A DNA stretch of 64,000 bases from Cupriavidus alkaliphilus (GTDB lineage: Bacteria > Pseudomonadota > Gammaproteobacteria > Burkholderiales > Burkholderiaceae). The stretch lies in contig NZ_FMAD01000009.1 in assembly GCF_900094595.1 (NCBI RefSeq), positions 1 through 64,000 of the forward strand, given 5' to 3'. Under the pieces are notes generated by a model that searched no databases, was not told the origin of the DNA, and was given only the letters and a program-made list of their open reading frames with translations. The number at the start of each line of letters is the position of its first letter. Positions within the stretch are counted from its first letter, which is position 1. Of the stretch, positions 17,349-26,228 are shown one piece after another. The translations under genes were made by a program, and so were the position numbers.

Positions 17349-20132
17349 TCACGCCAGCAGCGCCTTGCCCACTTCACCGCCCAGCACGCGCTTGCCAAGC
17401 GCGTGCCCCAGGGCCCGATAGCTTTCCCATTGCGCCTCGTCGAAGAACTGGTCGCCGGTGCCTTCCTGCGGGAAGCCCGGGTGCGTGGCGCCATAGTGCC
17501 GCACGTCGGCCGGCGCCCATGACACCAGCCGCGGCTTGACCAGCACGATGCGGCAGACGCGCGCGCGCGGCGCCGCGCAGGCCGGGTCGGTGCGGTATAC
17601 GTCGAGCAGCACCGCGCATTTGTCGGCGGCGCCGGCGCTGGCCGGCTGACCTGGCGCGAAATCGTCCGGCACGCCGAAGACCCGGCTCAGCACCGGATGC
17701 GTGGTGGCTGCCTCGGTATCGACGACGATCTCGAGGCCATGGTCGATGCGCGCGAGGCGGATCAGGTTGGCAAGGTCGCCGAAGCGATAGTCGGGATCGG
17801 CCCCGCAGTCGCACAGCACGATCAGCGCGACGTCCCGGCCCGGACGCAGCAGCTCGTAGACGCCGGTGTTGTCGAAATGGCCGCCGTCCGACAGGTACTG
17901 CCAGCCGCGCCGCGTGCCATGGAAGCGCGCGCTCAGCTCGCATCCCAGGTAATACTGCGTGCGGAAGATGCCGGCGGCCAGCCAGGGATGCGTGGCCCGT
18001 TCGGGATGGCGCCAGCGCTCGCCCTCGCGCCCGCCGCGGCGCGCGTAGCGGGCCGGGAACGACGGCCACCATGTACCCAGCCGCAGGTTGGCCAGCCCCA
18101 GCAGCAGCGATGTGCCGAGCGTGGTGGCCCGGCCCAGCCCGGTGGACACCGCCGCGCCCGAGATCGCGATCCAGTCGCCCACCGTCAGCGATTGCGCCAG
18201 CTTGCCCGACGACGGCCATGACAGATCCGGGCAGCACTGCCAGCCATCGACGGTAAAGCGCGCATAGGCGTCCGGCGCGATCGCGCTTGCCGCGCCCGGC
18301 TGCGGCAGGCCGGCACCGGGTGCCAGGCACAGCGGCTTGCCCTTGCGGTCGCGCTGGACCAGCTGCTCGGCCGGATCGACGGTCAGGTTCAGCGTCACGT
18401 TGATCAGGTGCAGCGGCGCCAGCACGTGCGGATCGTAGTAGGCGTTGAGGCTGAGCTGGTCGCCGGGCACGGGCTCGGCCACGCTGAAGCGCGCGCGCCG
18501 GCGCCGGTCCGCCGCCGGATCGGGATCGGGCGCGGCAAAGCGCTCGCCGTTGGAAGCGCCGAGGTAGGCGCGCGTGAGGCGCGCCGCGTAGAAGGGCTGC
18601 AGCGTGGACAAGTTCAGGAAGCCGGTAAAGCGGCCGGCGACCAGCGCCAGCACCAGCGCCACGACCGTAAGCGCGGCCAGCGCCGGCCCGGTGTAGGCCG
18701 TGCCGTACACCAGCCAGTCGACCGGCTCGCGGCCATTCCAGCGTACCCACAGCACCAGCCACGACCACAGCACGTACAGCAGCAGCGCCAGCACCGCCGC
18801 GGCCGCCCCGGCCAGCAGCGAGACCGGCAGGCGTGCCCACAGTGCGCGCCAGGCGGTCCCGGCGCTGCCCTTGCGGCCTTCATCGAACCAGCGCGCGCCG
18901 TAGCGCACCAGCCAGACCAGCACGCCCAGCGCGCTCGCAGGCAGCGCCACGCCCCACGGATGGCCGGCGGCGTGGGCATACAGGTAGGTGGTGCGCGCGA
19001 CGGTATCGGCCACGCCCAACGCCGCCAGCCACAGTGTCAGCGTGACCGCGGTGCGCAGCGCACGCGTGGCGCGCACGCGATAGCCGGACACGGTGCGCGG
19101 CTCACCCTGCAGCATCACCAGGCAGGCCAGCACGCCAAGCCAGGTCAGCACGCCCAGCGCGGCAAACAGCTGCGCCGGCACCGGCCGCGCACCGATCCAT
19201 TCCGACCAGTACGCAGCAGCGAGCAACAGCAGTCCCAGCAGCGTGGCCACCATCGGCGCGGGGCTGAAGAAGCGGCCCGGTGCCTGCGGCTCGGTGGCGC
19301 GCGGATAGACCAGCCAGTACGCCAGGCCGGGCGGCACCGCGCCGATCACCGCCGTGGCCAGCGGCAGCCACAGCAACGGACTCCACCAGATCGCGCATTC
19401 GCCCTGGTTGAAGGCCTGCCGCGCATCGTGGAGCAGATCCATCTCATAGCGTCCGAAGCCATACCAGGCGCCCGCCGCGCCGTGCAGCAGCAGCGTCAGC
19501 AGCGACAGCAACACCAGCAGCGCGCTGCCGATCACGTAGTGCATCGCCAGCCAGTTGCGCGCCACCAGCGCGGCGGCATAGAGGTTGTCGCCCGCACCCG
19601 TGGGCGACAGGTAGCGGCCATTCTCGCGCAGCCACGCGACCGCGCCGCGGCCGGGATCGGCGGCATAGGAGACCGAGGTGTGGATGCGGCCCGGCGGCTC
19701 GCATTGCAGCGTGTGGTAGGCGTCGGCCGCGGCCTGGACCGGCCCGGTGCCGCGGCGCAGGCGCCCGGGCACGAACAGGCTGACGAAGAAGGCGCCGAGG
19801 TAGCCGCCGCCGCTGACGGTCGACAGGTAATCGAACTGGGCCAGCAGCGAGGCCAGCCCGGGCACGGTCTGCGCCGCGGCGGCGGTGTTCGCCGCAGGCG
19901 TCTGGGGCGCGCCGCCGGGCGGGGTGGGCGCGGTCGTGTCTGCCGGCATGTCGGTGCCGGCCAGCGCCTGCATCACGCCCAGGCAGAAGGTGGCACTGCG
20001 GATGCCGCCGCCGGACAGCGCCAGCGCCCAGTTGCGCTGGCCCTCATGCGTACGCGGCGCGATGGCGAGCAGGCGGCGGCGGTGCGCGATGCGGGCCGCT
20101 TCGTCGCCGTAACCGTGGTCTTCCTCAGCCAT
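17349..20132 (-). CDS. Patatin-like phospholipase with an internal membrane domain
   Basis: A 927-residue protein starting at MAEEDHG (20132) behind a GGGAGG ribosome site. The patatin oxyanion loop SGGGIRSA lies at residues 40-47 and the nucleophile region STVSGGGYLG at 104-113 with Ser107. The catalytic-dyad motif SDGGHFDN comes only near residue 750. Between them lie about eight hydrophobic segments (residues about 195-560). The classical GxSxG elbow reads TVSGG, lacking the first Gly. It is probably an inner-membrane lipid acyl hydrolase. Convergent with IclR paralogue 1 and divergent from IclR paralogue 2. Confidence 0.85.
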   Translation of the reverse strand: MAEEDHGYGDEAARIAHRRRLLAIAPRTHEGQRNWALALSGGGIRSATFCLGVMQALAGTDMPADTTAPTPPGGAPQTPAANTAAAAQTVPGLASLLAQFDYLSTVSGGGYLGAFFVSLFVPGRLRRGTGPVQAAADAYHTLQCEPPGRIHTSVSYAADPGRGAVAWLRENGRYLSPTGAGDNLYAAALVARNWLAMHYVIGSALLVLLSLLTLLLHGAAGAWYGFGRYEMDLLHDARQAFNQGECAIWWSPLLWLPLATAVIGAVPPGLAYWLVYPRATEPQAPGRFFSPAPMVATLLGLLLLAAAYWSEWIGARPVPAQLFAALGVLTWLGVLACLVMLQGEPRTVSGYRVRATRALRTAVTLTLWLAALGVADTVARTTYLYAHAAGHPWGVALPASALGVLVWLVRYGARWFDEGRKGSAGTAWRALWARLPVSLLAGAAAAVLALLLYVLWSWLVLWVRWNGREPVDWLVYGTAYTGPALAALTVVALVLALVAGRFTGFLNLSTLQPFYAARLTRAYLGASNGERFAAPDPDPAADRRRRARFSVAEPVPGDQLSLNAYYDPHVLAPLHLINVTLNLTVDPAEQLVQRDRKGKPLCLAPGAGLPQPGAASAIAPDAYARFTVDGWQCCPDLSWPSSGKLAQSLTVGDWIAISGAAVSTGLGRATTLGTSLLLGLANLRLGTWWPSFPARYARRGGREGERWRHPERATHPWLAAGIFRTQYYLGCELSARFHGTRRGWQYLSDGGHFDNTGVYELLRPGRDVALIVLCDCGADPDYRFGDLANLIRLARIDHGLEIVVDTEAATTHPVLSRVFGVPDDFAPGQPASAGAADKCAVLLDVYRTDPACAAPRARVCRIVLVKPRLVSWAPADVRHYGATHPGFPQEGTGDQFFDEAQWESYRALGHALGKRVLGGEVGKALLA

Positions 20133-20259
20133 GGGCGCCTCCCGTAGCAGTCGGCCTGCGCCAAGTATAGGCAAGGGCGCATGGTCGATATTCGCCCGGA
20201 GCACGAGGTCGACCGCGCGTTAACCCTGATTGTTCCGGATGACAGCGAGGCCTAGCATT

Positions 20260-20295
20260 TCTCTGTATCAGAGACGTAGTCTCTTATATAGAGAC
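20260..20295. promoter_or_regulatory. Tandem palindromes upstream of the second iclR gene
   Basis: Two perfect dyads, TCTCTG-TAT-CAGAGA (20260-20274) and GTCTCT-TATAT-AGAGAC (20279-20295), form a direct repeat of TCTCT-N5-AGAGAC with a 20-base period, two helical turns. They stand 28 bases before the iclR start at 20323 and upstream of the OPT operon. This is what a cooperative operator for an autoregulated IclR protein would look like. The sequence is much more AT-rich than its surroundings. Confidence 0.7.
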
Positions 20296-20322
20296 ACAAG
20301 CAATTCGAAGTTCCGCTCGGCA

Positions 20323-21036
20323 ATGCTCAAGACCCTGGACGGCGCACTGGCGCTGTTGACCCACTTCACCGTGCGCCAGCCCAGCTGGGGCGTGCGCGAC
20401 CTGGCGCGCCACAGCGGCGTGCACCATGCGGTGGTGCACCGCGTGCTGGCGACCTTTGCCGCCAACGGCTTCCTGGTGCAGGACGCGCAGGGACGCTATG
20501 CGCTCGGGCTGCGCTGGATCGAACTGGGACAGGTCACGCGCAAGACCTTTTCACCGGCCGAGGTGGTGCAGCCCGCGCTCGAGGCGCTGGCGCGGGAATG
20601 CGGTGAAACCGTGTTCCTGTCGTGGCTGGACGGTGACCACGGTCTGTGCACGGACATCGCGCACAGCCAGCACCAGTTGCGCTTTTCGATCGAGGTGGGC
20701 CAACGCTTCAGCCTCGACGCGGGCGCGCATGCCAAGGCCATGCTGGCGTTCCAGCCGGAGGCGTTCCGGCGCCGGCTCTGCGGCGAGGCGCCCGGGCTGG
20801 AAGCGCGGCTGGCGCAGGTCCGCGCCGACGGCTGGGCCTACACCTGCGAAGAATCCGCCGCCACGGTGGCGGGGCTGGCGCTGCCGCTGTTCCACCGCGA
20901 CAGCCAGGCGGTGGTGGGGTCGCTGGCCATCGCCGGTCCGCTGCAGCGGCTGACGCCCGAGGCGGCGCCGCGCTGGCTGCAGGCGCTGCGCACGGCGCGC
21001 AGCACCATCGGCCCGGTGGCCGGTTTCATGCGCTGA
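20323..21036 (+). CDS. IclR-family regulator, paralogue 2
   Basis: A 237-residue IclR protein with the same architecture as paralogue 1: winged helix (residues 1-60) and effector domain with [28 protein letters not shown] and GSLAIAGP. The start at 20323 (MLKTLDGA) is set by alignment with the paralogue. No clear ribosome site is visible, so an upstream in-frame start is possible. It lies 64 bases before the OPT transporter gene in the same direction, and a tandem palindrome lies in its own promoter. It is very probably the local, autoregulated regulator of the OPT operon. Confidence 0.9.
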   Translation: MLKTLDGALALLTHFTVRQPSWGVRDLARHSGVHHAVVHRVLATFAANGFLVQDAQGRYALGLRWIELGQVTRKTFSPAEVVQPALEALARECGETVFLSWLDGDHGLCTDIAHSQHQLRFSIEVGQRFSLDAGAHAKAMLAFQPEAFRRRLCGEAPGLEARLAQVRADGWAYTCEESAATVAGLALPLFHRDSQAVVGSLAIAGPLQRLTPEAAPRWLQALRTARSTIGPVAGFMR

Positions 21037-21100
21037 GCGCGCGCCAGGCATCACACACAACAGACAAAACCAGACAACACTACGGGGAGCGGTGGAAGAC

Positions 21101-22708
21101 ATGACCATGCCAACACAACTGAACGCGCCGATGGCGGCGCAGCCCGCGACACGGACGCGCTTCATGGAGCCCTTGCTGCTGCTGGTCTCCGTGGGGCTGT
21201 CCGTCTTCGGCGCCATGATCGGCATGCAGCTGATCGTGTCGCTGGGGATCTCGGCCAATACCTCGATCATCGGCGCGCTGATCGCGATCGTGTTCTCGCG
21301 CATCCCGCTCGAGGTCACGCGGCGCTTCCGCGTGCTGGAGCGGCAGAACCTGGTGCAGACCGCGATCTCTTCGGCCACCTTCGGCGCCGCCAACTCGCTG
21401 ATGATCCCGATCGGCGTGCCGTACGCGATGGGCATGCCCGAGCTGGCCACGCCGATGCTGATCGGCGCGGTGATCGCCATGTTCGTCGACGGCGCGATGC
21501 TGTACTTCCTGTTCGGCAGCAAGATCTTCCCGGCCACCGGCACCTGGCCGGCCGGCATCGCCACCGCCGAGGCCATCTGGGCCGGCGACCGCGGCGGGCG
21601 CAAGGCGGCCTTCCTGGGCCTGGGCATCGCCGTGGGCGTGGGCGGAGCGTGGCTGGGCGTGCCGATGTCCGCGTTCGGCGCGGCCTTCCTTGGCAACCTG
21701 GCGGCGCTGACCATGTTCGGCATCGGCCTGCTGGTGCGCGGCTATTCAGTGGCGCTGACCGGCATCGATATCGCCAAGGCGTATATCCCGCACGGGCTGA
21801 TGATCGGCGCGGGCATCGTCGCGCTGTTCCAGGTCGCGCATGAAATCCGCCGCGCGCGCCACGCCCCCGCGGCCGATGCGCGCACCATCGAAGTCCCGGC
21901 CGCGCGCGCCAGCCGCATCCTGTCGGGCGGCTTCCTGATCTACCTGGCGATCGCGCTGCTGATCTCGGTGCTGGCCGGCCATATCTCGGACATGTCGCTG
22001 GGCATGCTGGTGCTGTTCGTGCTGTACGCCGCCTTTGCCGCCTACGTGCACGAGCTGATCGTCGGCATCGCGGCGATGCATTCGGGCTGGTTCCCGGCCT
22101 TCGCGGTGGCGCTGATCACGCTGACCATCGGCATCCTGATCGGCTTCCCGCCGACGGCGCTGGCGGTGCTGGTGGGCTTCTCGGCAGCCACCGGTCCGGC
22201 CTTCGCCGACATGGGCTACGACCTCAAGACCGGCTACCTGCTGCGCGGCGAAGGCCGCGACATGGAGGCCGAGCTGGCCGGGCGCAAGCAGCAGTTCCTC
22301 GCTGCGATGATCGGCTTCGCGGTGGCGGCGGTGGTGGTGCTGGTGTTCCACGGCAGCTTCTTCGCACAGGGCCTGATCCCGCCGGTGGACCGCGTCTACG
22401 CGGCCTCGATCAAGGCCGGCTCGTCGGCCGAGATCGCCCGCAACCTGATGATCTGGGCCGTTCCCGGCGCGCTGCTGCAGTGGCTCGGCGGCTCGAAGCG
22501 CCAGCTCGGCATCCTGCTGTCGACCGGCATGCTGATCGCCTCGCCGCTGGCCGGCTGGGCGGTGCTGGCCGGCCTCGCGATTCGCTTCGTGCTGCAGCGC
22601 CTGCGCGGCGACAGGCACGTCGCCGAGATGAGCGCGTTTGCCGGCGGCGTGATCGCTGGCGACGCCCTGTTCAGCTTCTTCGGTTCAGTCACCAAGCTCA
22701 AGAAGTAA
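21101..22708 (+). CDS. OPT-family oligopeptide transporter
   Basis: A 535-residue polytopic protein with about 14 hydrophobic segments and features of the OPT superfamily: ISANTSIIGALIAIVFSRI near the start, FGAANSLMIPIGVPYAMG, PATGTWPAGIATAEAI and FADMGYDLKTGYLLRG. OPT carriers bring in small peptides or peptide-like metal chelates by proton symport. ATG 21101 is taken as the start because GGAG lies 11 bases before it. The GTG at 21092 would be only 2 bases from that site. It is first of an apparent operon with an aminotransferase, a dipeptidase, a porin and DUF1177. Confidence 0.9.
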   Translation: MTMPTQLNAPMAAQPATRTRFMEPLLLLVSVGLSVFGAMIGMQLIVSLGISANTSIIGALIAIVFSRIPLEVTRRFRVLERQNLVQTAISSATFGAANSLMIPIGVPYAMGMPELATPMLIGAVIAMFVDGAMLYFLFGSKIFPATGTWPAGIATAEAIWAGDRGGRKAAFLGLGIAVGVGGAWLGVPMSAFGAAFLGNLAALTMFGIGLLVRGYSVALTGIDIAKAYIPHGLMIGAGIVALFQVAHEIRRARHAPAADARTIEVPAARASRILSGGFLIYLAIALLISVLAGHISDMSLGMLVLFVLYAAFAAYVHELIVGIAAMHSGWFPAFAVALITLTIGILIGFPPTALAVLVGFSAATGPAFADMGYDLKTGYLLRGEGRDMEAELAGRKQQFLAAMIGFAVAAVVVLVFHGSFFAQGLIPPVDRVYAASIKAGSSAEIARNLMIWAVPGALLQWLGGSKRQLGILLSTGMLIASPLAGWAVLAGLAIRFVLQRLRGDRHVAEMSAFAGGVIAGDALFSFFGSVTKLKK

Positions 22709-22762
22709 GCCCTACCTGCGGGCGCACGCGCTGCGCCCCTCTGTCATTTCCCGAGACGTTCC

Positions 22763-23947
22763 ATGGATATCCAGGCAATCCGCGCCGACACCCCGCTGAC
22801 GGCTTCCACCATCTATCTCGACACCGCCGCGGCCTCGATTCCGCCCGACGCCGTGCTCGACACCGTGCGCAGCTACCTGCTCGACACCGGCCATGTCGGC
22901 ATCTACCTGCCGGCGTTCCGCAAGCAAACCTATGCGCGCGTGGAAGCCGTGCGCGCCACGCTGGCCGCCTGGCTGAACTGCGCGGCCGACGAGCTCGCCT
23001 TCACCAAGAACGCCACCGAAAGCATCTCGATCGCCGCGCGCGGCATCGCCTGGCAGGCCGGCGATGAAGTGCTGGTGGCCGACACCGAGATGCTGAGCAA
23101 CCTGCTGCCGTGGCGCCGCCTGGAGCAATCGCACGGCATCGTGGTGAAGATGGTGGCGGCCAATGCCGAAGGGCTGCTGGCGCCCGAGGCCTTCGCCGCC
23201 GCGATCACCCCGCGCACGCGCCTGCTGACCTTCTCGCACCTGCCCAATTCCACCGGCGCGGTGCAGCCCGCGGCGCAGATCTGCGCGGTAGCGCGCCAGC
23301 ACGGCGTGCTGTCGCTGGTCAACGGCGCGCAGAGCGTGGGCATGCTGCGCTCGGACGTGGCCGAGCTCGGCTGCGATTTCCTCGCCGGCTGCGGCCGCAA
23401 GGCGCTGCGCGCGACGGAAGGCTCCGGCTTCCTGTACGTGCGCCGCGAATTGATCGCTCAGGTCGAACCGATGCTGGTGGGCTGGTGGAACGGCGCCTAT
23501 GACCGCGCCACCGGCGCGCTGTCGCTGGTGCCGGGCGCGAAGCGCTTTGAAGCGGGCTGCCCCATCGTGCCGGCGATCCTGGGCCTGGGCACCGCCATCG
23601 ACTACGCCGCCGCGATCGGCATCGACGCCATCGAAGCGCGCGTGCGCGACCTGACCGGGTACGCGGTGGCGAAGTTTTCGTCGATCCCCGGCTTCGAGCT
23701 GTACGGCCCCGCCGACGTGGCCCACCGCATCGGCATCGTGCCCTTCAACGTGCGCGGCGTCGACCCGGCCCGCATCGTCGCCGCGCTGGAAGCGCAGCAA
23801 TGCATCATCGAAGCCGGCAACTTCATGGCCGACGCCATCCTGGCGCGCTACGGCGTGTCGACCATGGCACGCGTGTCGCTGCACTACTTCAACACGCATG
23901 ACGAGATCGACCGCGTCGCCGCGCTGGTGCGCGCGGCGATCGCCTGA
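22763..23947 (+). CDS. Class V aminotransferase-fold PLP enzyme
   Basis: A 394-residue fold-type I PLP enzyme of the class V group (cysteine desulfurase / isopenicillin N epimerase-like). It starts with YLDTAAASIPP and has TKNATESISI and a Schiff-base lysine at Lys213 in GCGRKALRATEGSGFLYV. The residue that normally binds the pyridine nitrogen, Asp in the VDGAQ motif, is Asn187 here (LVNGAQSVG). The gene sits between the OPT carrier and dipeptidase E, so it may act on an amino acid or peptide product of that import system, for example as an epimerase, lyase or transaminase. The reaction is unknown. Confidence 0.85.
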   Translation: MDIQAIRADTPLTASTIYLDTAAASIPPDAVLDTVRSYLLDTGHVGIYLPAFRKQTYARVEAVRATLAAWLNCAADELAFTKNATESISIAARGIAWQAGDEVLVADTEMLSNLLPWRRLEQSHGIVVKMVAANAEGLLAPEAFAAAITPRTRLLTFSHLPNSTGAVQPAAQICAVARQHGVLSLVNGAQSVGMLRSDVAELGCDFLAGCGRKALRATEGSGFLYVRRELIAQVEPMLVGWWNGAYDRATGALSLVPGAKRFEAGCPIVPAILGLGTAIDYAAAIGIDAIEARVRDLTGYAVAKFSSIPGFELYGPADVAHRIGIVPFNVRGVDPARIVAALEAQQCIIEAGNFMADAILARYGVSTMARVSLHYFNTHDEIDRVAALVRAAIA

Positions 23948-23977
23948 CCCCACACCTGAACCGACGGAAAGCAAGAC

Positions 23978-24733
23978 ATGACCCAACGCATCCTCCTGAT
24001 GAGCAGCTCGCGCAAGGACAACCTCGGCTACCTCGAGCACGCCGGCGAGCAGATCCACACGCTGCTGAAGCATGAGCCGCGCAAGGTGCTGTTCGTGCCG
24101 TTCGCCGGCGTGACCTTCAACTTCGATACCTACGAGGGCATGGTCAAGCCGGTGTTCGAGAAGCTGGGCTATGCGCTCGAGTCGATTCATCACAGCGCCG
24201 ACCCGCTGCGCGCCGTGCAGCAGGCCGACGCCATCGCGGTCGGCGGCGGCAACACCTTCGCGCTGCTCAAGCGCCTGTACGACGCCGGCATCGTCGACGC
24301 GATCCGCGCGAAGGTGCGCGCCGGCACGCCATATGTGGGCTGGAGCGCCGGCAGCAACGTCGCCTGCCCGACCATCCGCACCACCAACGACATGCCGATC
24401 GTGCAGCCGCCATCGCTGCGCGCGCTGGGCCTGGTGCCGTTCCAGATCAACCCGCACTTCATCAGCGGCAAGCCCGCCGGGCACAACGGCGAAAGCCGCG
24501 AAGAGCGGCTGGCGGAGTTCCTGCACATCAACGCGCCGGAACAGGTGTTTGCGCTGCCCGAAGGCTCGGCGCTGTATGCGGATGGCACCACCGGCACCGT
24601 GCTGGGCGAACGCAATGCGCTGTGGTTCCCGGCCGAAGGCAAGGTGGAAACCCTGCGCGAAGGCGAGCCGTTCCCGCTGTCGCAGATCACCGGGCCTGCC
24701 GGGATGCAGGACTGGCCGGGCTTCGCAGCCTGA
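23978..24733 (+). CDS. pepE: Peptidase E, alpha-aspartyl dipeptidase (family S51)
   Basis: A 251-residue cytosolic serine peptidase with the class I glutamine amidotransferase-like fold. Diagnostic segments are ADAIAVGGGNTFALLKRL and the nucleophile motif VGWSAGSNVACPTI, plus INPHFI, which supplies the catalytic His of the S51 triad. PepE removes N-terminal aspartate from Asp-X dipeptides. It follows the aminotransferase by 30 bases with a GACGGAAAG ribosome site. Its place beside an OPT carrier suggests hydrolysis of an imported aspartyl dipeptide or similar compound. Confidence 0.9.
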   Translation: MTQRILLMSSSRKDNLGYLEHAGEQIHTLLKHEPRKVLFVPFAGVTFNFDTYEGMVKPVFEKLGYALESIHHSADPLRAVQQADAIAVGGGNTFALLKRLYDAGIVDAIRAKVRAGTPYVGWSAGSNVACPTIRTTNDMPIVQPPSLRALGLVPFQINPHFISGKPAGHNGESREERLAEFLHINAPEQVFALPEGSALYADGTTGTVLGERNALWFPAEGKVETLREGEPFPLSQITGPAGMQDWPGFAA

Positions 24734-24742
24734 TTGTTTTCT

Positions 24743-24867
24743 CCCCTCTCCAATTTATGGGAGAGGGGCGGGGGTGAGGGCGGGAGTCTCCACGAAGTGA
24801 GACCCGGCGATGCTTGGCAAGCGCCGGCCCTCACCCCCGGCCCCTCTCCCGCAAGCGGGAGAGGGGA
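24743..24867. repeat. REP/MITE-like palindromic element
   Basis: A roughly 125-base element made of nested inverted repeats. The outer arms 24759-24781 and 24827-24850 are complementary over 23 bases with one bulge. Each end can instead fold alone: CCCCTCTCC with GGGAGAGGGG at 24743-24768, and CCCCTCTCCC-GCAA-GCGGGAGAGGGG at 24841-24867. The middle has a GTCTC/GAGAC stem. Half-copies with the same GAGAGGG core lie at 31212-31240 and 38983-39006. It sits between pepE and the porin gene and may act as a terminator or mRNA stabiliser. Confidence 0.75.
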
Positions 24868-25009
24868 GCAAAACAGCGACACGGGCGCTCGATCAGCAGC
24901 TAGCCATCCCGGGCCGGTCAAGGCCACGACAAACAAACAAAACCTCGCCCGCGAGCCGCCCTGCGCCGCCCGCGCGGCCCCTTTTTTGCCCTTGGGAGGA
25001 GAAAACACA

Positions 25010-26170
25010 ATGAGCCCAACCCTTCGCCACGCCGTGCGCCTGGTCTTGCCGATGATGCTGGCCCTGCCCCCCGCCGCCATGGCGCAATCCGGCGTCACGC
25101 TGTACGGCGTCATCGACACCGCGCTGACCTACCAGACCCATTCCAACCCCGCCGGCGATGCGCAGGTCGGCCTGCAGCAGGGTGGTGAAGGCTTCCTGTC
25201 CGGCAGCCGCTTCGGCCTGAAGGGCGTCGAGGACCTAGGCGGCGGCGTGAAGGCCGGCTTTGTGCTGGAGAACGGGCTGCTGGCCGATACCGGCCGGCTC
25301 GACCAGCAGGGCCAGCTGTTCGGGCGCCAGGCGTACGTGAAGATCGGCAACCAGTGGGGCGAGCTGGCGCTGGGCCGGCAGTACACCACCGCCAACACCA
25401 TGCTGTATTACGTCGATCCGCTCGGCGTGGGCGCGGCCCCGTCGAATGCGTGGATGGTCTACCTGACCGGCCAGCGCTACGACAACGCCGTCAGCTATAC
25501 CGGCAATTTCGGCCCGGTGTCGGTGATCGCCGAATACGCGCTGGGCGAGACCGCGGGCAACACCCGCGCGATGTCATCGATGTCGTTCGGGGTCAAGTAC
25601 GCGGCCGGGCCGGTCACCGCCGTCGGCGACTTCCAGCAGACCCGCGACAGCCAGAGCCGCAACGCCAACATCTACCTGGCCGGCCTGAAGGCCGCGGTTG
25701 GCCGCGCCAGCCTGTTCGCCAACTACATCCACAGCGACCGCGACGCGGGCTTCGACGCGTCGAAGGGCGGCACCGATACGGCCACCATCACCAGCATGTC
25801 GACCGCGGCCACGCCGACCAACCGGGCGGCGATCAGCTCGGTGTTCGGCGGCAGCCGCCACGACGACTTCTTCACGCTGGGGGCAAGCTACGCCGTGACC
25901 GGCAACGTCACCCTGACCGGCAGCGTGATGCACAACCGCACCCGGGCCGACAACTTCAGCGGCAACCGCACCACCGCGTACGCGGTCGCCGGCTACGCCT
26001 TCAGCAAGCGCACCGACGCCTACCTGGCGCTGGCCTATGACCGCGTCCACGGCGACTGGTCGGGCCTGTTCGGCAACAACACCACCAGCTGGACCGGCGG
26101 CAGCGGCACGCCGCTGGACGGGCGCGACACCCAGACCACGGTGATGGTCGGCCTGCGCCACCAGTTCTGA
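25010..26170 (+). CDS. Outer-membrane porin (Gram-negative porin family 4)
   Basis: A 386-residue general porin. It has a signal peptide (hydrophobic residues 9-24, cleavage after PPAAMA), then SGVTLYGVIDTALTYQT, SRFGLKGVEDLGGGVKAGFVLENG and FGRQAYVKI, and it ends in VGLRHQF with the terminal Phe required for beta-barrel insertion. The start ATG 25010 has a GGGAGGAG ribosome site. It is placed inside the OPT operon after the palindromic element, and would admit small hydrophilic solutes, plausibly the same substrate. Confidence 0.95.
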   Translation: MSPTLRHAVRLVLPMMLALPPAAMAQSGVTLYGVIDTALTYQTHSNPAGDAQVGLQQGGEGFLSGSRFGLKGVEDLGGGVKAGFVLENGLLADTGRLDQQGQLFGRQAYVKIGNQWGELALGRQYTTANTMLYYVDPLGVGAAPSNAWMVYLTGQRYDNAVSYTGNFGPVSVIAEYALGETAGNTRAMSSMSFGVKYAAGPVTAVGDFQQTRDSQSRNANIYLAGLKAAVGRASLFANYIHSDRDAGFDASKGGTDTATITSMSTAATPTNRAAISSVFGGSRHDDFFTLGASYAVTGNVTLTGSVMHNRTRADNFSGNRTTAYAVAGYAFSKRTDAYLALAYDRVHGDWSGLFGNNTTSWTGGSGTPLDGRDTQTTVMVGLRHQF

Positions 26171-26188
26171 TCGATTTGTAGAACGCTT

Positions 26189-26207
26189 TGCCCGCGCCGC
26201 GCGGGCA
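26189..26207. other. Intercistronic hairpin between porin and DUF1177
   Basis: Stem TGCCCGC (26189-26195), loop GCCGC, stem GCGGGCA (26201-26207), without a T-run. It may stabilise the upstream porin message or set the relative level of the downstream gene. Confidence 0.4.
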
Positions 26208-26228
26208 GGGCAAACTTTGGAGAAAGCC

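Noticed and set aside
24743..24867. CRISPR array
   Set aside because: The repeats are inverted and nested, without regular direct repeats and spacers. No cas genes in the window.
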